Assembly: GCA_000802095.1 (NCBI GenBank)
Contig: JUEB01000026.1
Coordinates: forward strand, 310,001-374,000
Direction of reading: 5' to 3'
Length of the DNA: 64,000 nucleotides
Origin: Peptococcaceae bacterium BICA1-7
Lineage (GTDB): Bacteria > Bacillota > Desulfotomaculia > Desulfotomaculales > Desulfocucumaceae
Made by a program: the position numbers and the translations under genes
Notes under the pieces: model-generated
The model's database searches: none
What the model saw: the letters and a program-made list of their open reading frames with translations, nothing else
Told to the model about the DNA's origin: nothing
In this document: positions 8,407 to 18,375 of the stretch, one piece after another
Layout: every line of letters starts with the position of its first letter
Numbering within the stretch: position 1 is the first letter of the stretch

Positions 8407-11400
8407 CTACAATCCTTTAACCTTAACATTTGAGTCACCCAGAAGCTTTTTCATTTCCCCAGGCAAAGGCCCTGAAAGGTCAACCCAGTTTTCCCTGGGT
8501 ATGCTTTTAAGCTTTTTTTCTTTTTCGAAATACAGGTATACCCTTGAGTCACCCGGGTAAGACTTGAGCAGTATCTTTATGCTGTCCAGTATCTCCGGAG
8601 TGGTATCATCCACCTTAAGATAAAGGTCTCCAATCATCTTTTTGGCCAGGGGTGACAGCTCTTCGGCCAGTATTTTTGCCTCCTCGCCGGAAGTGCTTAA
8701 CCGGCCCTTTACCAGTACCACCGCATCATTTTCTATAAGACTGTGGCACTCCTTATAGACCCTGGGGAAAAATACCACCTCAATGCTGGCAGTCAGGTCT
8801 TCCAGCATGCCGAAGGCCATGGGATCGCCCTTTTTGGTAGTAATTTTTTTAAAAGAAGCGATCATCCCCCCGCAAGTCACCGGGGTATCCTCTTTTATTT
8901 CCTTTAAATCCGCCAGGGTCCTACCGACCTCCTCTAGTGACTGCCGGTAATCCATAAGGGGATGGCCGCTTAAGTAGAATCCTATGGCCTCCTTTTCCAG
9001 AACCAGGGATTCAGCCCTGGAATACTCCTTTATGTCCGGCATTTCCAGGCTTAAGGTATTCTTTACCTCTTCGCCCCAGAAATCCAGCAGGGAAAGCTGC
9101 CCGTTGGCCCTGTCCTTCTGTGTTTGCTGGGCCAGGCTTAGGCCCGAGTCGACCGAGGCCATCAACTGGGCCCGGTGATGCCCTAAAGAGTCCAAAGCCC
9201 CTGCTTTAATGAGGTTTTCCATAACTCTTCTGTTAACCACCCTGGTATCCAGCCGGCTGCATAAATCAGCAAAATTACGGAATGCCCCGTCCTTTTCCCT
9301 GGAGTTGATTATGGCCTCAACTGCTCCCAGCCCCACATTCTTTATGGCGGCCAGGCCGAACCTTATTTTATCGCCCTCTACGGAAAAGCTCTGCCGGCTG
9401 CAGTTAACGTCCGGAGGAAGCACCTCAATGCCATTTCTCCTGCAGTCATCAATAAATATAACCACCTTGTCTGTGTTGTCCCTGACCGATGTAAGCAGTG
9501 CGGTCATAAACTCCACCGGATAATTTGCCTTTAGATATGCTGTCTGGTAGGTCACCAGCGCGTAGGCCGCCGAGTGGCTTTTATTGAAGCCGTAACCTGC
9601 GAAAAATTCCATAAGATCGAATATCTGCCCCGCTATATCAGCATCCACATTATTATTTACCGCGCCTTCAACAAACTGCGCCCTCTTGCCGGCAATAATC
9701 TCCGGCTTTTTCTTGCCCATGGCCCGGCGCAGCATGTCGGCCTCGCCAAGGGTGAACCCGGCCAGGTCTGAGGCTATGCGCATTACCTGCTCCTGGTAAA
9801 GAATAACACCGTAGGTATCCTTCAGTATGGGCTCAAGCCTCGGGTGCAGGTAGGTTACCTTTTTCTGCCCGTGTTTGTTTAGAATAAAGTCATTGACCAT
9901 GCCACTACCCAGGGGGCCAGGCCTGTAAAGCGCCACCAGAGCCACTATATCCTCAAAAACACCGGGCTTGAGCTCCCTCAGTATGGACTTCATGCCGCTG
10001 CTCTCAAGCTGGAACACCCCGGTGGTATCTCCCCGGCATAGAAGATCGTAAGATTTTGGGTCCTCAAGGGATATTTCGGCTATATCAACCTTTATGCCCC
10101 TGTTCTCTTCCAGCATTTTCACCGCATCGTCTATAACGGTCAGAGTGCGCAGCCCCAGCAGGTCCATCTTTAATAGTCCCAGCTCCTCCACCTGGTCCTT
10201 GGCGAACTGGGTGGTCAGCGGGCCTTCCGATGCCTTGTAAAGCGGCAGGTAGTGGGTCAGGGGCTCTTTTGTAATCACCACGCCGGCAGCATGGGTGGAG
10301 GCGTGCCTGGGCATGCCCTCCAAAAGCCCGGCCATATCGATCAGCTTTCTTATCTGCTGGTTTCCGTCATACAGATCTTTCAGGTCCGCAGAGTCATTAA
10401 GGGCCTTTTCGATGGTTATGTGCAGCTCGGCAGGCACCAGCTTGGCCACCCGGTCCACCTCACTGTAAGGGATGCTTAAGGTTCTTCCCACATCCCTGAT
10501 GGCTGCCCGGGCGGCCATCGTTCCGAAGGTGGCTATCTGGGCCACCCGGTCGGCCCCATATTTCCGGCCCACATAGTTTATTACCTCACCCCGCCGCTCA
10601 AAACAAAAGTCCATATCTATATCCGGCATGGACACCCGCTCCGGGTTGAGAAACCTTTCAAAAAGCAGGCCGTACCTTAACGGATCTATGTCGGTTATGC
10701 CTAGGGTGTAGGCCACCAGGCTGCCCGCCGCCGATCCACGCCCCGGTCCTACCGGAATATTATTATCTCTTCCGTACTGTATCATGTCCCAGACAATAAG
10801 AAAGTACCCCGAGTAGCCCATCTGCTTGATTACTTTAAGCTCAAAGTCCATTCTCTTCTGCACTGTTTCCGATATGTCGCTATAGCGCCTTTCTAGTCCC
10901 TTAAGGCATAGTTTTTCCAGGTAAGTGTCCACTGTGTAGCCCTCAGGCACTGTGTACACAGGCAGCACAAGTTCACCGAAGGTCATCTCCACATTGCACC
11001 TTTCGGCGATGGCCAGGGTAACATCCATGGCCTCCCTAACTTCCCCGAAAATAAGTTCCATCTCTTCCCTGCTTTTCAGAAAAAGCTCCTGGGACTGGAA
11101 TTTCATCCGGGAGGGGTCGTCTACTGTTTTGCCGGTCTGTATGCAGAGAAGCACATCCTGCATTTCTGCGTGCTCTTTGTCAACATAGTGTATGTCATTG
11201 GTGGTAACCAGCGGGATGCCTGTTTCCCTGCTTATTTTAATAAGCTCCCGGTTGGCGATACGCTGTTCCTCGAAGCCGTGGTCCTGCAGTTCCAGGTAAT
11301 AGTTGCCGGCCCCGAATATATCCCGGTATTCCATGGCGGCCTGCAGCGCCTTTTCGGGATTGCCGGCCAGCACCCTTGAGGCCACCTCCCCGGCTATGCA

Positions 11401-11808
11401 GCCGGAGAGGGCAATAAGCCCCCTGCTGTGTGCCGCCAGGGCCTCCTTATCCACCCTGGGCTTGTAGTAAAAACCCTCGGTGTAGCCCACAGAAACAAGC
11501 TTCAGCAGGTTTCTGTAGCCCTCTTCATTTTCAGCCAGAAGCACCAGGTGGAATGGACTGTCGTCCACCCTTGGCGATTTATCGGCCATAGTCCTGGGGG
11601 CCACGTATACCTCACAGCCCAGCACCGGCTTGATACCCTCTTTTAAGCAGGCCTTGTAAAAATCCACCACCCCGAACATTACTCCATGATCGGTGATAGC
11701 TAGGGCAGGCATTCCCAAACGGGCAGCCTTTTTAACGGCATGCTTGATCCGGGCCGCCCCGTCAAGCAGCGAATACTCGGTATGCACATGCAGGTGTACA
11801 AAAGACAA
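8407..11808 (-). CDS. dnaE: DNA polymerase III subunit alpha (DnaE)
   Basis: 1133 residues from TTG 11808. Replicative polymerase of the C family. Domain order: PHP domain ([19 protein letters not shown]), polymerase palm and fingers with [14 protein letters not shown] and the catalytic PDIDMDF motif (~residues 400-407), [20 protein letters not shown], then helix-hairpin-helix and an OB fold ([20 protein letters not shown]). The PolC-specific exonuclease insertion is absent, so this is the DnaE, not PolC, type. A TTG at 11817 directly abuts AGAGG, leaving no spacing; TTG 11808 has 9 bases and is preferred. Confidence 0.96.
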   Translation of the reverse strand: MSFVHLHVHTEYSLLDGAARIKHAVKKAARLGMPALAITDHGVMFGVVDFYKACLKEGIKPVLGCEVYVAPRTMADKSPRVDDSPFHLVLLAENEEGYRNLLKLVSVGYTEGFYYKPRVDKEALAAHSRGLIALSGCIAGEVASRVLAGNPEKALQAAMEYRDIFGAGNYYLELQDHGFEEQRIANRELIKISRETGIPLVTTNDIHYVDKEHAEMQDVLLCIQTGKTVDDPSRMKFQSQELFLKSREEMELIFGEVREAMDVTLAIAERCNVEMTFGELVLPVYTVPEGYTVDTYLEKLCLKGLERRYSDISETVQKRMDFELKVIKQMGYSGYFLIVWDMIQYGRDNNIPVGPGRGSAAGSLVAYTLGITDIDPLRYGLLFERFLNPERVSMPDIDMDFCFERRGEVINYVGRKYGADRVAQIATFGTMAARAAIRDVGRTLSIPYSEVDRVAKLVPAELHITIEKALNDSADLKDLYDGNQQIRKLIDMAGLLEGMPRHASTHAAGVVITKEPLTHYLPLYKASEGPLTTQFAKDQVEELGLLKMDLLGLRTLTVIDDAVKMLEENRGIKVDIAEISLEDPKSYDLLCRGDTTGVFQLESSGMKSILRELKPGVFEDIVALVALYRPGPLGSGMVNDFILNKHGQKKVTYLHPRLEPILKDTYGVILYQEQVMRIASDLAGFTLGEADMLRRAMGKKKPEIIAGKRAQFVEGAVNNNVDADIAGQIFDLMEFFAGYGFNKSHSAAYALVTYQTAYLKANYPVEFMTALLTSVRDNTDKVVIFIDDCRRNGIEVLPPDVNCSRQSFSVEGDKIRFGLAAIKNVGLGAVEAIINSREKDGAFRNFADLCSRLDTRVVNRRVMENLIKAGALDSLGHHRAQLMASVDSGLSLAQQTQKDRANGQLSLLDFWGEEVKNTLSLEMPDIKEYSRAESLVLEKEAIGFYLSGHPLMDYRQSLEEVGRTLADLKEIKEDTPVTCGGMIASFKKITTKKGDPMAFGMLEDLTASIEVVFFPRVYKECHSLIENDAVVLVKGRLSTSGEEAKILAEELSPLAKKMIGDLYLKVDDTTPEILDSIKILLKSYPGDSRVYLYFEKEKKLKSIPRENWVDLSGPLPGEMKKLLGDSNVKVKGL

Positions 11809-11861
11809 TACAATCAACCTCTTCTTGTGACTAATTCTGATATAAATTACTGTCGGTATAT

Positions 11862-12054
11862 GCTTATACTGATATTCTAATTATGTCAGGAGACAGCTAA
11901 TGCTGAATTTCTTAAAGGTCCGGAGACATCTAATTATGTAATCCTTACAGGTCTGGAGACAGGAGGTCCAGGCATTTCTGATAAGGGGTTTTGTATACAA
12001 CTCCTGTCTCCCGGCAGGAAGTAATGCCTATGAGCAGTCTCCTGACCGGAAGTA
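11862..12054. repeat. Intergenic repeat element, copy 3 (GGTCNGGAGAC type)
   Basis: Begins with GCTTATACTGATATTCTAAT, the end motif seen at other copies, then TGTCAGGAGACAGC, GGTCCGGAGACATC and GGTCTGGAGACAGG units in plus orientation. After about 12000 the units are reversed (CTCCTGTCTCCCGGCAGG, GCAGTCTCCTGACCGG). The right end continues into the stop codon of the next gene: its last codons ACT AAG GGG TAA belong to the repeat pattern. Confidence 0.8.
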
Positions 12055-12699
12055 TTACCCCTTAGTCAACTTATGTATATGTATTTCATAGTAAGGAAAG
12101 CTGGGGTCAGGGATGTAAACAGGTATTACATCATGTTCCTCCAGGCTTCCGGTTTTATCGCACCAGTCCTTTATAAATTGAAAGGCGGGTCTTCTGCCCG
12201 GATGTGACAACAGAATTCCCTTTCCGTAAGAGCACTCTTTAAATATGCTCTCCAGGCAGCTGTGAAATTTGTTGTCATAAAGTATATCAGAACCCACAAT
12301 CCAGTCGAATTGCTCACTTAATGAAAAATTCCTCCAGTCCCCCAGGTAGCCGGATACCCCGGTCAGCCCGTTTAAAGCGGCATTCCGGCAGGCAATTTCC
12401 AGGGCGTCGGGCTGAAAATCCGAGAAGGTAATGCCCGCTCCCTTAAGACCGCACACCACTCCGGCCAGCCCCAGACCGCAGCCCAGCTCCAGAACCCTTT
12501 GGCCGTTAAAGTCCATCCTCTCCCATATATACCTGGACAGACCCCTGCAGGCCGGCCATATTTCAGCCCAAAGGGGGACCTTGTCCTCGTCGGTGATATC
12601 AGTGATCAGGGACTCCACATTTTCCACCACCAGAAAAGGCACATCCAGCCCTGGTAATGTTATTCTGGTCTCTTTTGTCCCTACTGCCAATAAACTCAC
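12055..12699 (-). CDS. Class I SAM-dependent methyltransferase (lysine-methyltransferase-like)
   Basis: 214 residues. VLELGCGLGLAGVVCGLKGA is motif I of SAM-dependent methyltransferases, ITFSDFQPDALEIACRNAAL is motif II with the ribose-binding acidic residue, and DWIVGSDILYDNKF is the post-motif typical of the METTL21/ETFB-lysine methyltransferase family (PF10294). It probably methylates a protein lysine; the substrate cannot be named. The extreme C terminus (last two or three codons) appears to be supplied by the repeat element at 11862-12054. It stands downstream of ybaK on the same strand. Confidence 0.75.
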   Translation of the reverse strand: MSLLAVGTKETRITLPGLDVPFLVVENVESLITDITDEDKVPLWAEIWPACRGLSRYIWERMDFNGQRVLELGCGLGLAGVVCGLKGAGITFSDFQPDALEIACRNAALNGLTGVSGYLGDWRNFSLSEQFDWIVGSDILYDNKFHSCLESIFKECSYGKGILLSHPGRRPAFQFIKDWCDKTGSLEEHDVIPVYIPDPSFPYYEIHIHKLTKG

Positions 12700-12795
12700 A
12701 CCTTCTATGCCTATATATGATATAGGGCTGTCTTTATATTTCTTCCAAAGTCCTTTCTTTCCTCTTCCTGACTACAGGCTTTTGCATCAACATTA

Positions 12796-13278
12796 TTATT
12801 CCTGTATCTCCCCGGAAAGATCTGCCCACTCTCCCCCGGTTATTATTTGCAGCTGATCCATATCCACCGGGAGGGCGGACCTGGCAGTTCCAGCGGCGGC
12901 ATACACCACCGGGAACCTTTTCATGGACAGGTCTAGAAAAATATGCATTCTTTCCGGCAGGGCCAGAGGACAGACACCTCCCACACTATAGCCTGTAATT
13001 CTTTTAACTGTTTCCGGATCGGCCATCCTTACCTTTGCCGACCCGGTCAGCCTTTTAAGCCGGCCGCCCTTTATTTTAACATCCCCTGAGGCCACTACCA
13101 TAACCGGGCTGCCATCGGCCATAAAAAGAAGAGTCTTGGCAATCTGCCCAACCTCTACACCCAGGGCCGCAGCAGCCAGTTCCGAAGTGCCGGTATTGTC
13201 TTCCAACTCCATAACCTTAAGACCCAGCCCAAACCCGTCTATATATTTTTGAACCCTTGCTATTTCAGTGATTGTCAT
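12796..13278 (-). CDS. YbaK/EbsC-type aminoacyl-tRNA deacylase
   Basis: 160 residues, the usual length of the YbaK/ProX family that hydrolyses mischarged tRNA (for example Cys- or Ala-tRNA-Pro). Features: IAKTLLFMADGSPVMVVASGD with the conserved lysine (~45), ADPETVKRITGYSVGGVCPLAL with the G-x-x-P substrate loop, and IFLDLSMKRFPVVYAAAGT. Start ATG 13278; its ribosome site AGGGGG is part of the 3' arm of the upstream terminator, so that hairpin may also mask translation start. Which mischarged pair it edits cannot be read. Confidence 0.85.
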   Translation of the reverse strand: MTITEIARVQKYIDGFGLGLKVMELEDNTGTSELAAAALGVEVGQIAKTLLFMADGSPVMVVASGDVKIKGGRLKRLTGSAKVRMADPETVKRITGYSVGGVCPLALPERMHIFLDLSMKRFPVVYAAAGTARSALPVDMDQLQIITGGEWADLSGEIQE

Positions 13279-13315
13279 AAAAAAATCCCCCTTTGCTTAT
13301 ACTACAGGGGGATTT
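13279..13315 (-). terminator. Terminator overlapping the ybaK ribosome site
   Basis: A 10-bp stem AAATCCCCCT / AGGGGGATTT (13306-13315 with 13283-13292) with a 13-base loop is followed on the minus strand by a T run that ends exactly at the ybaK ATG. It ends the sigma-54 activator transcript and its 3' arm is the only Shine-Dalgarno-like sequence for ybaK. Confidence 0.85.
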
Positions 13316-13358
13316 TACCCTATTCAACAACTAAATTCAACATTTTTTATATTTGTCT

Positions 13359-15089
13359 TTAAACTCCAATTCCGTACTGCTTCATTTTTTTATACAGCCA
13401 GGCCCTTGAAATTCCCAGCGATCTGGCTGCCTGCATTTTATTCCCCCCGGTGGACTTGAGGGTTTCTATAATGGCTTCTTTTTCCACCTGGTCCAGCAAG
13501 GCCGGCAAACCCTTGTCGATATTTCTTCTGGGGCCCTTGCCCAGCTTCTGCATATACTGGGGAAGGTGGGAAAGGCAGATAACCTCCCCGTCCACCATAT
13601 TAAAGGCCCTCTCTATTATATTTTCAAGCTCCCTTACATTTCCCGGCCAGCTGTAATAGTAGAAAAGATCCCGGACATCCTTTTCCACGTCCCTCACATT
13701 AAGCCCAAACTCGATGTTAAATTTATTTATAAAGTGCATGGTCAGCTCAACGGTATCTTCCATCCTTTCCTTTAGCGGGGGAATATGAATGGAAACCACG
13801 TTTAGTCTGTAATACAGGTCCTGGCGAAATCTTCCCTCTGCTATAAGATCCTCCAGAGGCCTGTTGGAGGCGGCCACCACTCTAACATCAACCTGTCTGG
13901 GCCTGTTTTCCCCCAGTCTTTCTATTTCCTTTTCCTGGAGCACTCTCAAAAGCTTGGACTGCATGGCAAAGGGCATATCTCCTATTTCGTCCAGGAAAAT
14001 GGTGCCCTTGTCGGCCTGCTCAAACTTTCCAGTCTGCCCGCCCTTCCTGGCGCCGGTAAAGGCTCCCTCCCGGTAGCCGAACAGCTCTGATTCCAGAAGA
14101 TTTTCGGGCACCGCCGCACAGTTGACCTTGACGAACTGCTTAAACCGCCTGGGTGATCCGGTGTGGAGAGCATGGGCTAAAAGCTCCTTGCCGGTTCCGC
14201 TCTCACCTCTAATCAAAACCGTTGAGGGACTCTGGGCCACCCTTCTTATGGTTTCTTTTAATTTAATCATTACCGGGCTGCTGCCGATCAGGTTGTCTAC
14301 AGTATAGCGGGCTCCCTGAACCCTTTCCAGCTCGCTCTTATAGTAGTCCAGCTCCTTGTTCAGAAAGTTTATCTTCTCGGCCAGGGCCACCAGCTGCCCA
14401 ACATCCTTGAATATAACCTTGCACACCGATCCCATGATAATGCCGTCTTTTCGTATAGGGTAACGCATCACCACGGTTTCTCTGCCATTTATGCGTATTA
14501 TTTCTCCATGGTGAGGCTTGCCTGTTCTTGGCACCACATGCAGCCTGGGCTCTTTAACTATCTCAGTGACATGCCTGCCTACCGCGGTAATCGTTGAGGG
14601 AATGTCCAGCAGCTCTGCAAACTCACTGTTAATCATAATAATAGTACCTTCATTGTTTACCGCCATGTACCCGTCGTTGCCGCTGTCAAAAATAGTCTGC
14701 AACGTTCCCTTAAGCTCCTTGACAACCTCCAGTTCCTCCGCCAGGTGCTGAAGCTCTGTAATTTCCTGGGCAACACCGATGGCGCCCACTATATTGGTTC
14801 CTTTCATTATGGGGGTTCGGTTAACCACGTAAAGATAGCTGCCCACCATGAACTTTCTGCCTATGTGGGACTTGCCGGTCTTTAGCACCTTCATAAGTCC
14901 CGTTCCCGGAATAACATCATTTATGAAGCGCCCCATGGCCTTGTCCGCCTTAATTCCAAAAACCTTTTCGGTGGCCGAGTTGAATATTATAATCCTACCC
15001 TGGTAATCAATTCCTATCACTATATTGTGTATGGAATGGAGAGCCGATAGCTCGTCAATCAGAAAGCCGTCCAGTTTCTTAATGCCCAA
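13359..15089 (-). CDS. Sigma-54-dependent transcriptional activator with two PAS domains
   Basis: 576 residues. Residues ~10-115 and ~125-230 look like PAS sensors (IVIGIDYQGRIIIFNSATEK; GYMAVNNEGTIIMINSEFAE). The AAA+ domain (~265-505) has IGSSPVMIKLKETIRRVAQS, Walker A GESGTGKELLAHALH, the sigma-54 contact loop GAFTGA, Walker B GTIFLDEIGDM and the arginine-finger region FRQDLYYRLNVV. The C terminus is a Fis-type helix-turn-helix (GGNKMQAARSLGISRAWLYK). Without a receiver domain it is likely to sense a small molecule in the cytosol. Start TTG 15089 behind AGGAGGTGG. Its target is not evident; the MoxR/CoxE-like genes directly upstream are candidates. Confidence 0.93.
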   Translation of the reverse strand: MGIKKLDGFLIDELSALHSIHNIVIGIDYQGRIIIFNSATEKVFGIKADKAMGRFINDVIPGTGLMKVLKTGKSHIGRKFMVGSYLYVVNRTPIMKGTNIVGAIGVAQEITELQHLAEELEVVKELKGTLQTIFDSGNDGYMAVNNEGTIIMINSEFAELLDIPSTITAVGRHVTEIVKEPRLHVVPRTGKPHHGEIIRINGRETVVMRYPIRKDGIIMGSVCKVIFKDVGQLVALAEKINFLNKELDYYKSELERVQGARYTVDNLIGSSPVMIKLKETIRRVAQSPSTVLIRGESGTGKELLAHALHTGSPRRFKQFVKVNCAAVPENLLESELFGYREGAFTGARKGGQTGKFEQADKGTIFLDEIGDMPFAMQSKLLRVLQEKEIERLGENRPRQVDVRVVAASNRPLEDLIAEGRFRQDLYYRLNVVSIHIPPLKERMEDTVELTMHFINKFNIEFGLNVRDVEKDVRDLFYYYSWPGNVRELENIIERAFNMVDGEVICLSHLPQYMQKLGKGPRRNIDKGLPALLDQVEKEAIIETLKSTGGNKMQAARSLGISRAWLYKKMKQYGIGV

Positions 15090-15156
15090 GTAAAACCACC
15101 TCCTCCGGCGCAGGGATTAATGTTTATTTCATCCGGCACCATAAGTATTGTCCCAA

Positions 15157-16653
15157 TCATACTCTGCCCAGCACATGCCGGCGAACCGCCTTTTCCAACT
15201 GGGAAAGGGTATTGCACGGATACATGGCGGCTGTTTTTCTAAAGGCCCCAATCTGCGGCTGCTTTTCCCACTCAGACAAAGGCAGCGTGTTAAGCCAGAT
15301 TAGCTCACCGCACTTACGCCTTAAGTTCTCCAGTTGCCTGGCCGCCTCCACCGGGGCAATGGTCTTGGTATCGCTCACCACAAACACTATTGTCTCCCTG
15401 TTAACCTTATCACCGTAAAGCTGTTTGAAGCTTTTCAGCGATTGATAGAGGTTTGTGGACTTTCCCCACTGTTTGCTGGAGTTTACTATTTCTGTCATGC
15501 TGCCTGTGAAATTTTTATTCTGCCGGAAAAAAGGGGTAATCCTTTCCAGATTTTCGGAAAATATAAAGCTTTCAATCTCTTTTACAGCGCTGCCCAGCCC
15601 ATAAATGAACTGCAGCACAAACCGGGCATAGCGCGCCATGGAGGCTGATACATCACAAATAAGCAGAAAGTTTGGCCTTTTTTTTCTCCTGGATCTGAAT
15701 TTCAGTTCCAGCGGTATGCCCCCGTACTTTATATTTCTTCTGACAGTTCTTCTTATGTCAACGGCCACCGGCCGGGAACTTCTCTTGTATCTCCTGCTCA
15801 TCCCCAGAGCCAGTTGGGAGGAAATATGATTTATAATTGCCGTGACCCTGGGCAAATCTCCATCAGCAAGGCTTTCCATATCCTGATGCATTATACGGTC
15901 TCCGGGGGTGTGGTATAACTCGGCCGCCACTCCCTGGATGACCTCATCCATTTCCTCATCCCCGGTAAGCTCTGCCTCAGGAGCTATTCGGGGGCCCTCT
16001 TTTTCATTAAGGTTTTTCATCATATAATAGCGCCAGTAGTTAAGGGAAGACTGCAGCACCCGGTTGATCAGCTCTCCGGGATTATTTACCGGATTGGCCT
16101 TCATTCTTTCCAGAATTTCCTTCATTCTTTCCTTCTCCTCTTCCGGGAGAAGTGAATAAGTTTCCAGCTGCATATCTGTCAGGATAATCTTTTCGGGCAA
16201 CTCCTCCTGCCAGTCCTCCATTACCCCCATTAAATCCTGCTGGGCCCCGGAGATGAGCTTTTCCCTTTCCTCACGCATTTCCCTGCGCAACCTCTGCCTT
16301 TTTAATTTTTCCTCAGGGGTGGTAAAGAAAAGGTCAAAGGCCTGATTAAATATTCCTGCCTCCCTGTTGCTCTTGGCCAGGCAGGATCGTAAGGCCCCCC
16401 GGAACTGGCCTCTGGATAAAAGGTCAACCCTGGCCAGGGCTGCCATGGCATCCATTGTCTCGGCCAGGCTGACGCGCACCCCCAAATGTCTGAGCACATG
16501 TACAAACCTGGTTACGTTATACTCCAGGGTGTCAATGCCCGACCCCTCCACCTCGGCCACTATGCCGGTCATATGGTCAATTTCCAAATTAAATACACCC
16601 CGGGTTTTATTTTTTATGGCCTTCATGTCCGTGCTTACAGCCGGGACAGTCAC
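15157..16653 (-). CDS. CoxE-like von Willebrand factor A domain protein
   Basis: 498 residues. The C-terminal ~220 residues are a VWA domain: FLLICDVSASMARYARFVLQ holds the metal-site D-x-S-x-S, KSTNLYQSLKSF supplies the threonine and VFVVSDTKT the later aspartate. The N-terminal half is charged and helical with no known motif. Proteins of this kind work with a MoxR-type ATPase to mature or remodel metalloenzymes (CoxD/CoxE in CO dehydrogenase maturation is the best-known case). The partner gene overlaps by 47 bases upstream. Start GTG 16653 behind GGAGGAAGGGG; an ATG at 16626 is the alternative. Confidence 0.85.
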   Translation of the reverse strand: MTVPAVSTDMKAIKNKTRGVFNLEIDHMTGIVAEVEGSGIDTLEYNVTRFVHVLRHLGVRVSLAETMDAMAALARVDLLSRGQFRGALRSCLAKSNREAGIFNQAFDLFFTTPEEKLKRQRLRREMREEREKLISGAQQDLMGVMEDWQEELPEKIILTDMQLETYSLLPEEEKERMKEILERMKANPVNNPGELINRVLQSSLNYWRYYMMKNLNEKEGPRIAPEAELTGDEEMDEVIQGVAAELYHTPGDRIMHQDMESLADGDLPRVTAIINHISSQLALGMSRRYKRSSRPVAVDIRRTVRRNIKYGGIPLELKFRSRRKKRPNFLLICDVSASMARYARFVLQFIYGLGSAVKEIESFIFSENLERITPFFRQNKNFTGSMTEIVNSSKQWGKSTNLYQSLKSFKQLYGDKVNRETIVFVVSDTKTIAPVEAARQLENLRRKCGELIWLNTLPLSEWEKQPQIGAFRKTAAMYPCNTLSQLEKAVRRHVLGRV

Positions 16654-17554
16654 GGTCCCCTTCCTCCAGGCCAGTGGAGTTAAGTTTGTGCATCAGCTGG
16701 TGTAAAACATTACCGTTCATCAGCTGCATTCTGTCATCCCTGTTCTTTAAGAGGGTATTCACTGTCCGGGATATGCTGTCTGCGCCAAGGAATTCCGCAT
16801 CCAGGGCCATCAGCGCCCTGGCCCAGTCAATAGACTCGGCTATGGAGGGCTGCTTGCGCAAATCAAGATTAGCCCTGATAAAGTTTACAGCCGCCGCCAC
16901 CTCCCGGCGCAGCCTTTCACCGGCCTCGGGCACCTTTATCTGCAGTATTCTTACTTCCTTTTCAATATCCGGATAATCGATATAAAGATATACACAGCGC
17001 CTTTTAAGGCCGTCGGACAAATCTCTGTCCCCATTGCTGGTCAGCACCACAATGGGTATCTTCCTGGCAGTCAGTGTTCCCAGCTCAGGGATGGACACCT
17101 GGAAGTCTGACAGCAGCTCGAAAAGGAAAGCTTCAAAGGGCTCGTCAACCTTATCCACCTCATCAATCAGGAGAACTACCGTCTTCTCAGTCCTTATTGC
17201 CTTCAGCAAAGGCCTTTCCAGTAGGTATTCCTCGTCAAAAAGGTCTTTTTCTATATCATCCCTGTCGCAGGCATCTTTCATTATCTGAATCTTGAGCAGC
17301 TGTTTCTGGTAATTCCACTCGTAAAGGGCTTTATTCTCATCAAGGCCCTCGTAGCACTGAAGCCTTATAACCTCTGTGTCAAAAACCCTACCCAGAACCT
17401 TGGCTATTTCAGTTTTGCCAACCCCTGGGGCCCCCTCAACCAGCAGCGGCTTCTGCAGTGTCAGGGCCAGGTATACTGTAACCGCCAGGTCATCCTCGCT
17501 TATATAGCCCTCACGCTCCATAGACTTTTTCAAATCAATCAGGCTTAAATTCAT
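16607..17554 (-). CDS. MoxR-family AAA+ ATPase
   Basis: 315 residues. VEGAPGVGKTEIAKVLGRVF is Walker A, VVLLIDEVDKVDEPFEAFLF Walker B, VLTSNGDRDLSDGLKRRCVY the sensor-1/arginine-finger region; these are typical for MoxR/CoxD-like chaperone ATPases. It should act with the overlapping VWA protein to insert cofactors into, or remodel, an enzyme complex. The target enzyme is not in the window. Start ATG 17554 behind GAGGGGAAC. Confidence 0.9.
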   Translation of the reverse strand: MNLSLIDLKKSMEREGYISEDDLAVTVYLALTLQKPLLVEGAPGVGKTEIAKVLGRVFDTEVIRLQCYEGLDENKALYEWNYQKQLLKIQIMKDACDRDDIEKDLFDEEYLLERPLLKAIRTEKTVVLLIDEVDKVDEPFEAFLFELLSDFQVSIPELGTLTARKIPIVVLTSNGDRDLSDGLKRRCVYLYIDYPDIEKEVRILQIKVPEAGERLRREVAAAVNFIRANLDLRKQPSIAESIDWARALMALDAEFLGADSISRTVNTLLKNRDDRMQLMNGNVLHQLMHKLNSTGLEEGDRDCPGCKHGHEGHKK

Positions 17555-17643
17555 ATTAATGTTCCCCTCGCAGTGTCAATGTTTATATACATATATTCTA
17601 TCATGAACGGTAAGATCCTTTATTTTAGTCAAAATGCAGCATA

Positions 17644-18102
17644 TCAGCTCATGCCCTTAAAGTCCAACTGCCTCATGGCCTCATACACCACCAGGGCCAC
17701 CGAATTGGACAGATTTAATGATCTGGTGCTGTCAAGCATTGGAATTCTAAGCATATATTCCTCATTTCCCTTAAGAATTGTTTGCGCAAGACCTGCAGTC
17801 TCTCTGCCGAATACTATGAAGTCGTCCTCACTGAACCTGGTCTCGCTATAAAATTTTTTTCCCTTTGTGGAAAGGAAAAAAAATCTTCCCCCGGGATAGT
17901 CCATACGCAGCTGTTCAAAGCTGTCGTGCACATATACCCTCAGCAGGTGCCAGTAATCAAGCCCTGCCCTTTTTAGCTGCCGGTCATCTATGGAAAAACC
18001 CAGGGGGCGCACCAGGTGCAGCTCAGCACCGGTCACCGCGCAAGTCCTGGCCACATTGCCGGTATTGGCCGGAATTTCCGGCTCCACCAGAACCACTCTC
18101 AT
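17644..18102 (-). CDS. trmL: tRNA (cytidine/uridine-34 2'-O)-methyltransferase
   Basis: 152 residues, the compact SPOUT type. Motif 1 VVLVEPEIPANTGNVARTCA, motif 2 DFIVFGRETAGL and motif 3 MLDSTRSLNLSNSVALVVYE (the S-x-N-L-x-x-A knot) are all present. It methylates the ribose at tRNA wobble position 34. The start at ATG 18102 is set by AAAAGGAGTGC; the longer frame to 18192 has no homology and enters the repeat region. Confidence 0.93.
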   Translation of the reverse strand: MRVVLVEPEIPANTGNVARTCAVTGAELHLVRPLGFSIDDRQLKRAGLDYWHLLRVYVHDSFEQLRMDYPGGRFFFLSTKGKKFYSETRFSEDDFIVFGRETAGLAQTILKGNEEYMLRIPMLDSTRSLNLSNSVALVVYEAMRQLDFKGMS

Positions 18103-18120
18103 AATTATTGCACTCCTTTT

Positions 18121-18375
18121 ACTCATAAGTACTACTTTGCGGACGGAGGAGCTCATATGCATTCCCAGTTGGCCGGAGGGGCTCAAAGGCATTTCCTATC
18201 GGTCGGAGGTGCTTTTCTGTAATACCTCCTGTCGGAGACAGGAGAAAACGGGTATTATCCTTTGTCTCCAACCATTCGGAAATGCATCTTGTCTCCTCCG
18301 GCCAATCGGAAATACATCTCCGGCCCCTCCGACCATTCGGAAATGCGCCTCGGCCCCTCCGACAGAATAAGAATT
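18121..18375. repeat. Intergenic repeat element, copy 4: inverted array of ~30-base units
   Basis: Left side: three units of the form CGGAGG(G/A)G...GCATTTCC in plus orientation at 18140-18230. Right side: three units of reverse orientation (CATTCGGAAATGCATC..., CAATCGGAAATACATC..., CATTCGGAAATGCGCC...) at 18272-18362, each about 31 bases. The centre (18233-18271) holds GGAGACAGGA...TCCTTTGTCTCC, related to the GGTCAGGAGAC units elsewhere. The right end AGAATAAGAATTTCAGTATA matches the ends of the other elements and includes the nth stop codon. Confidence 0.8.
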
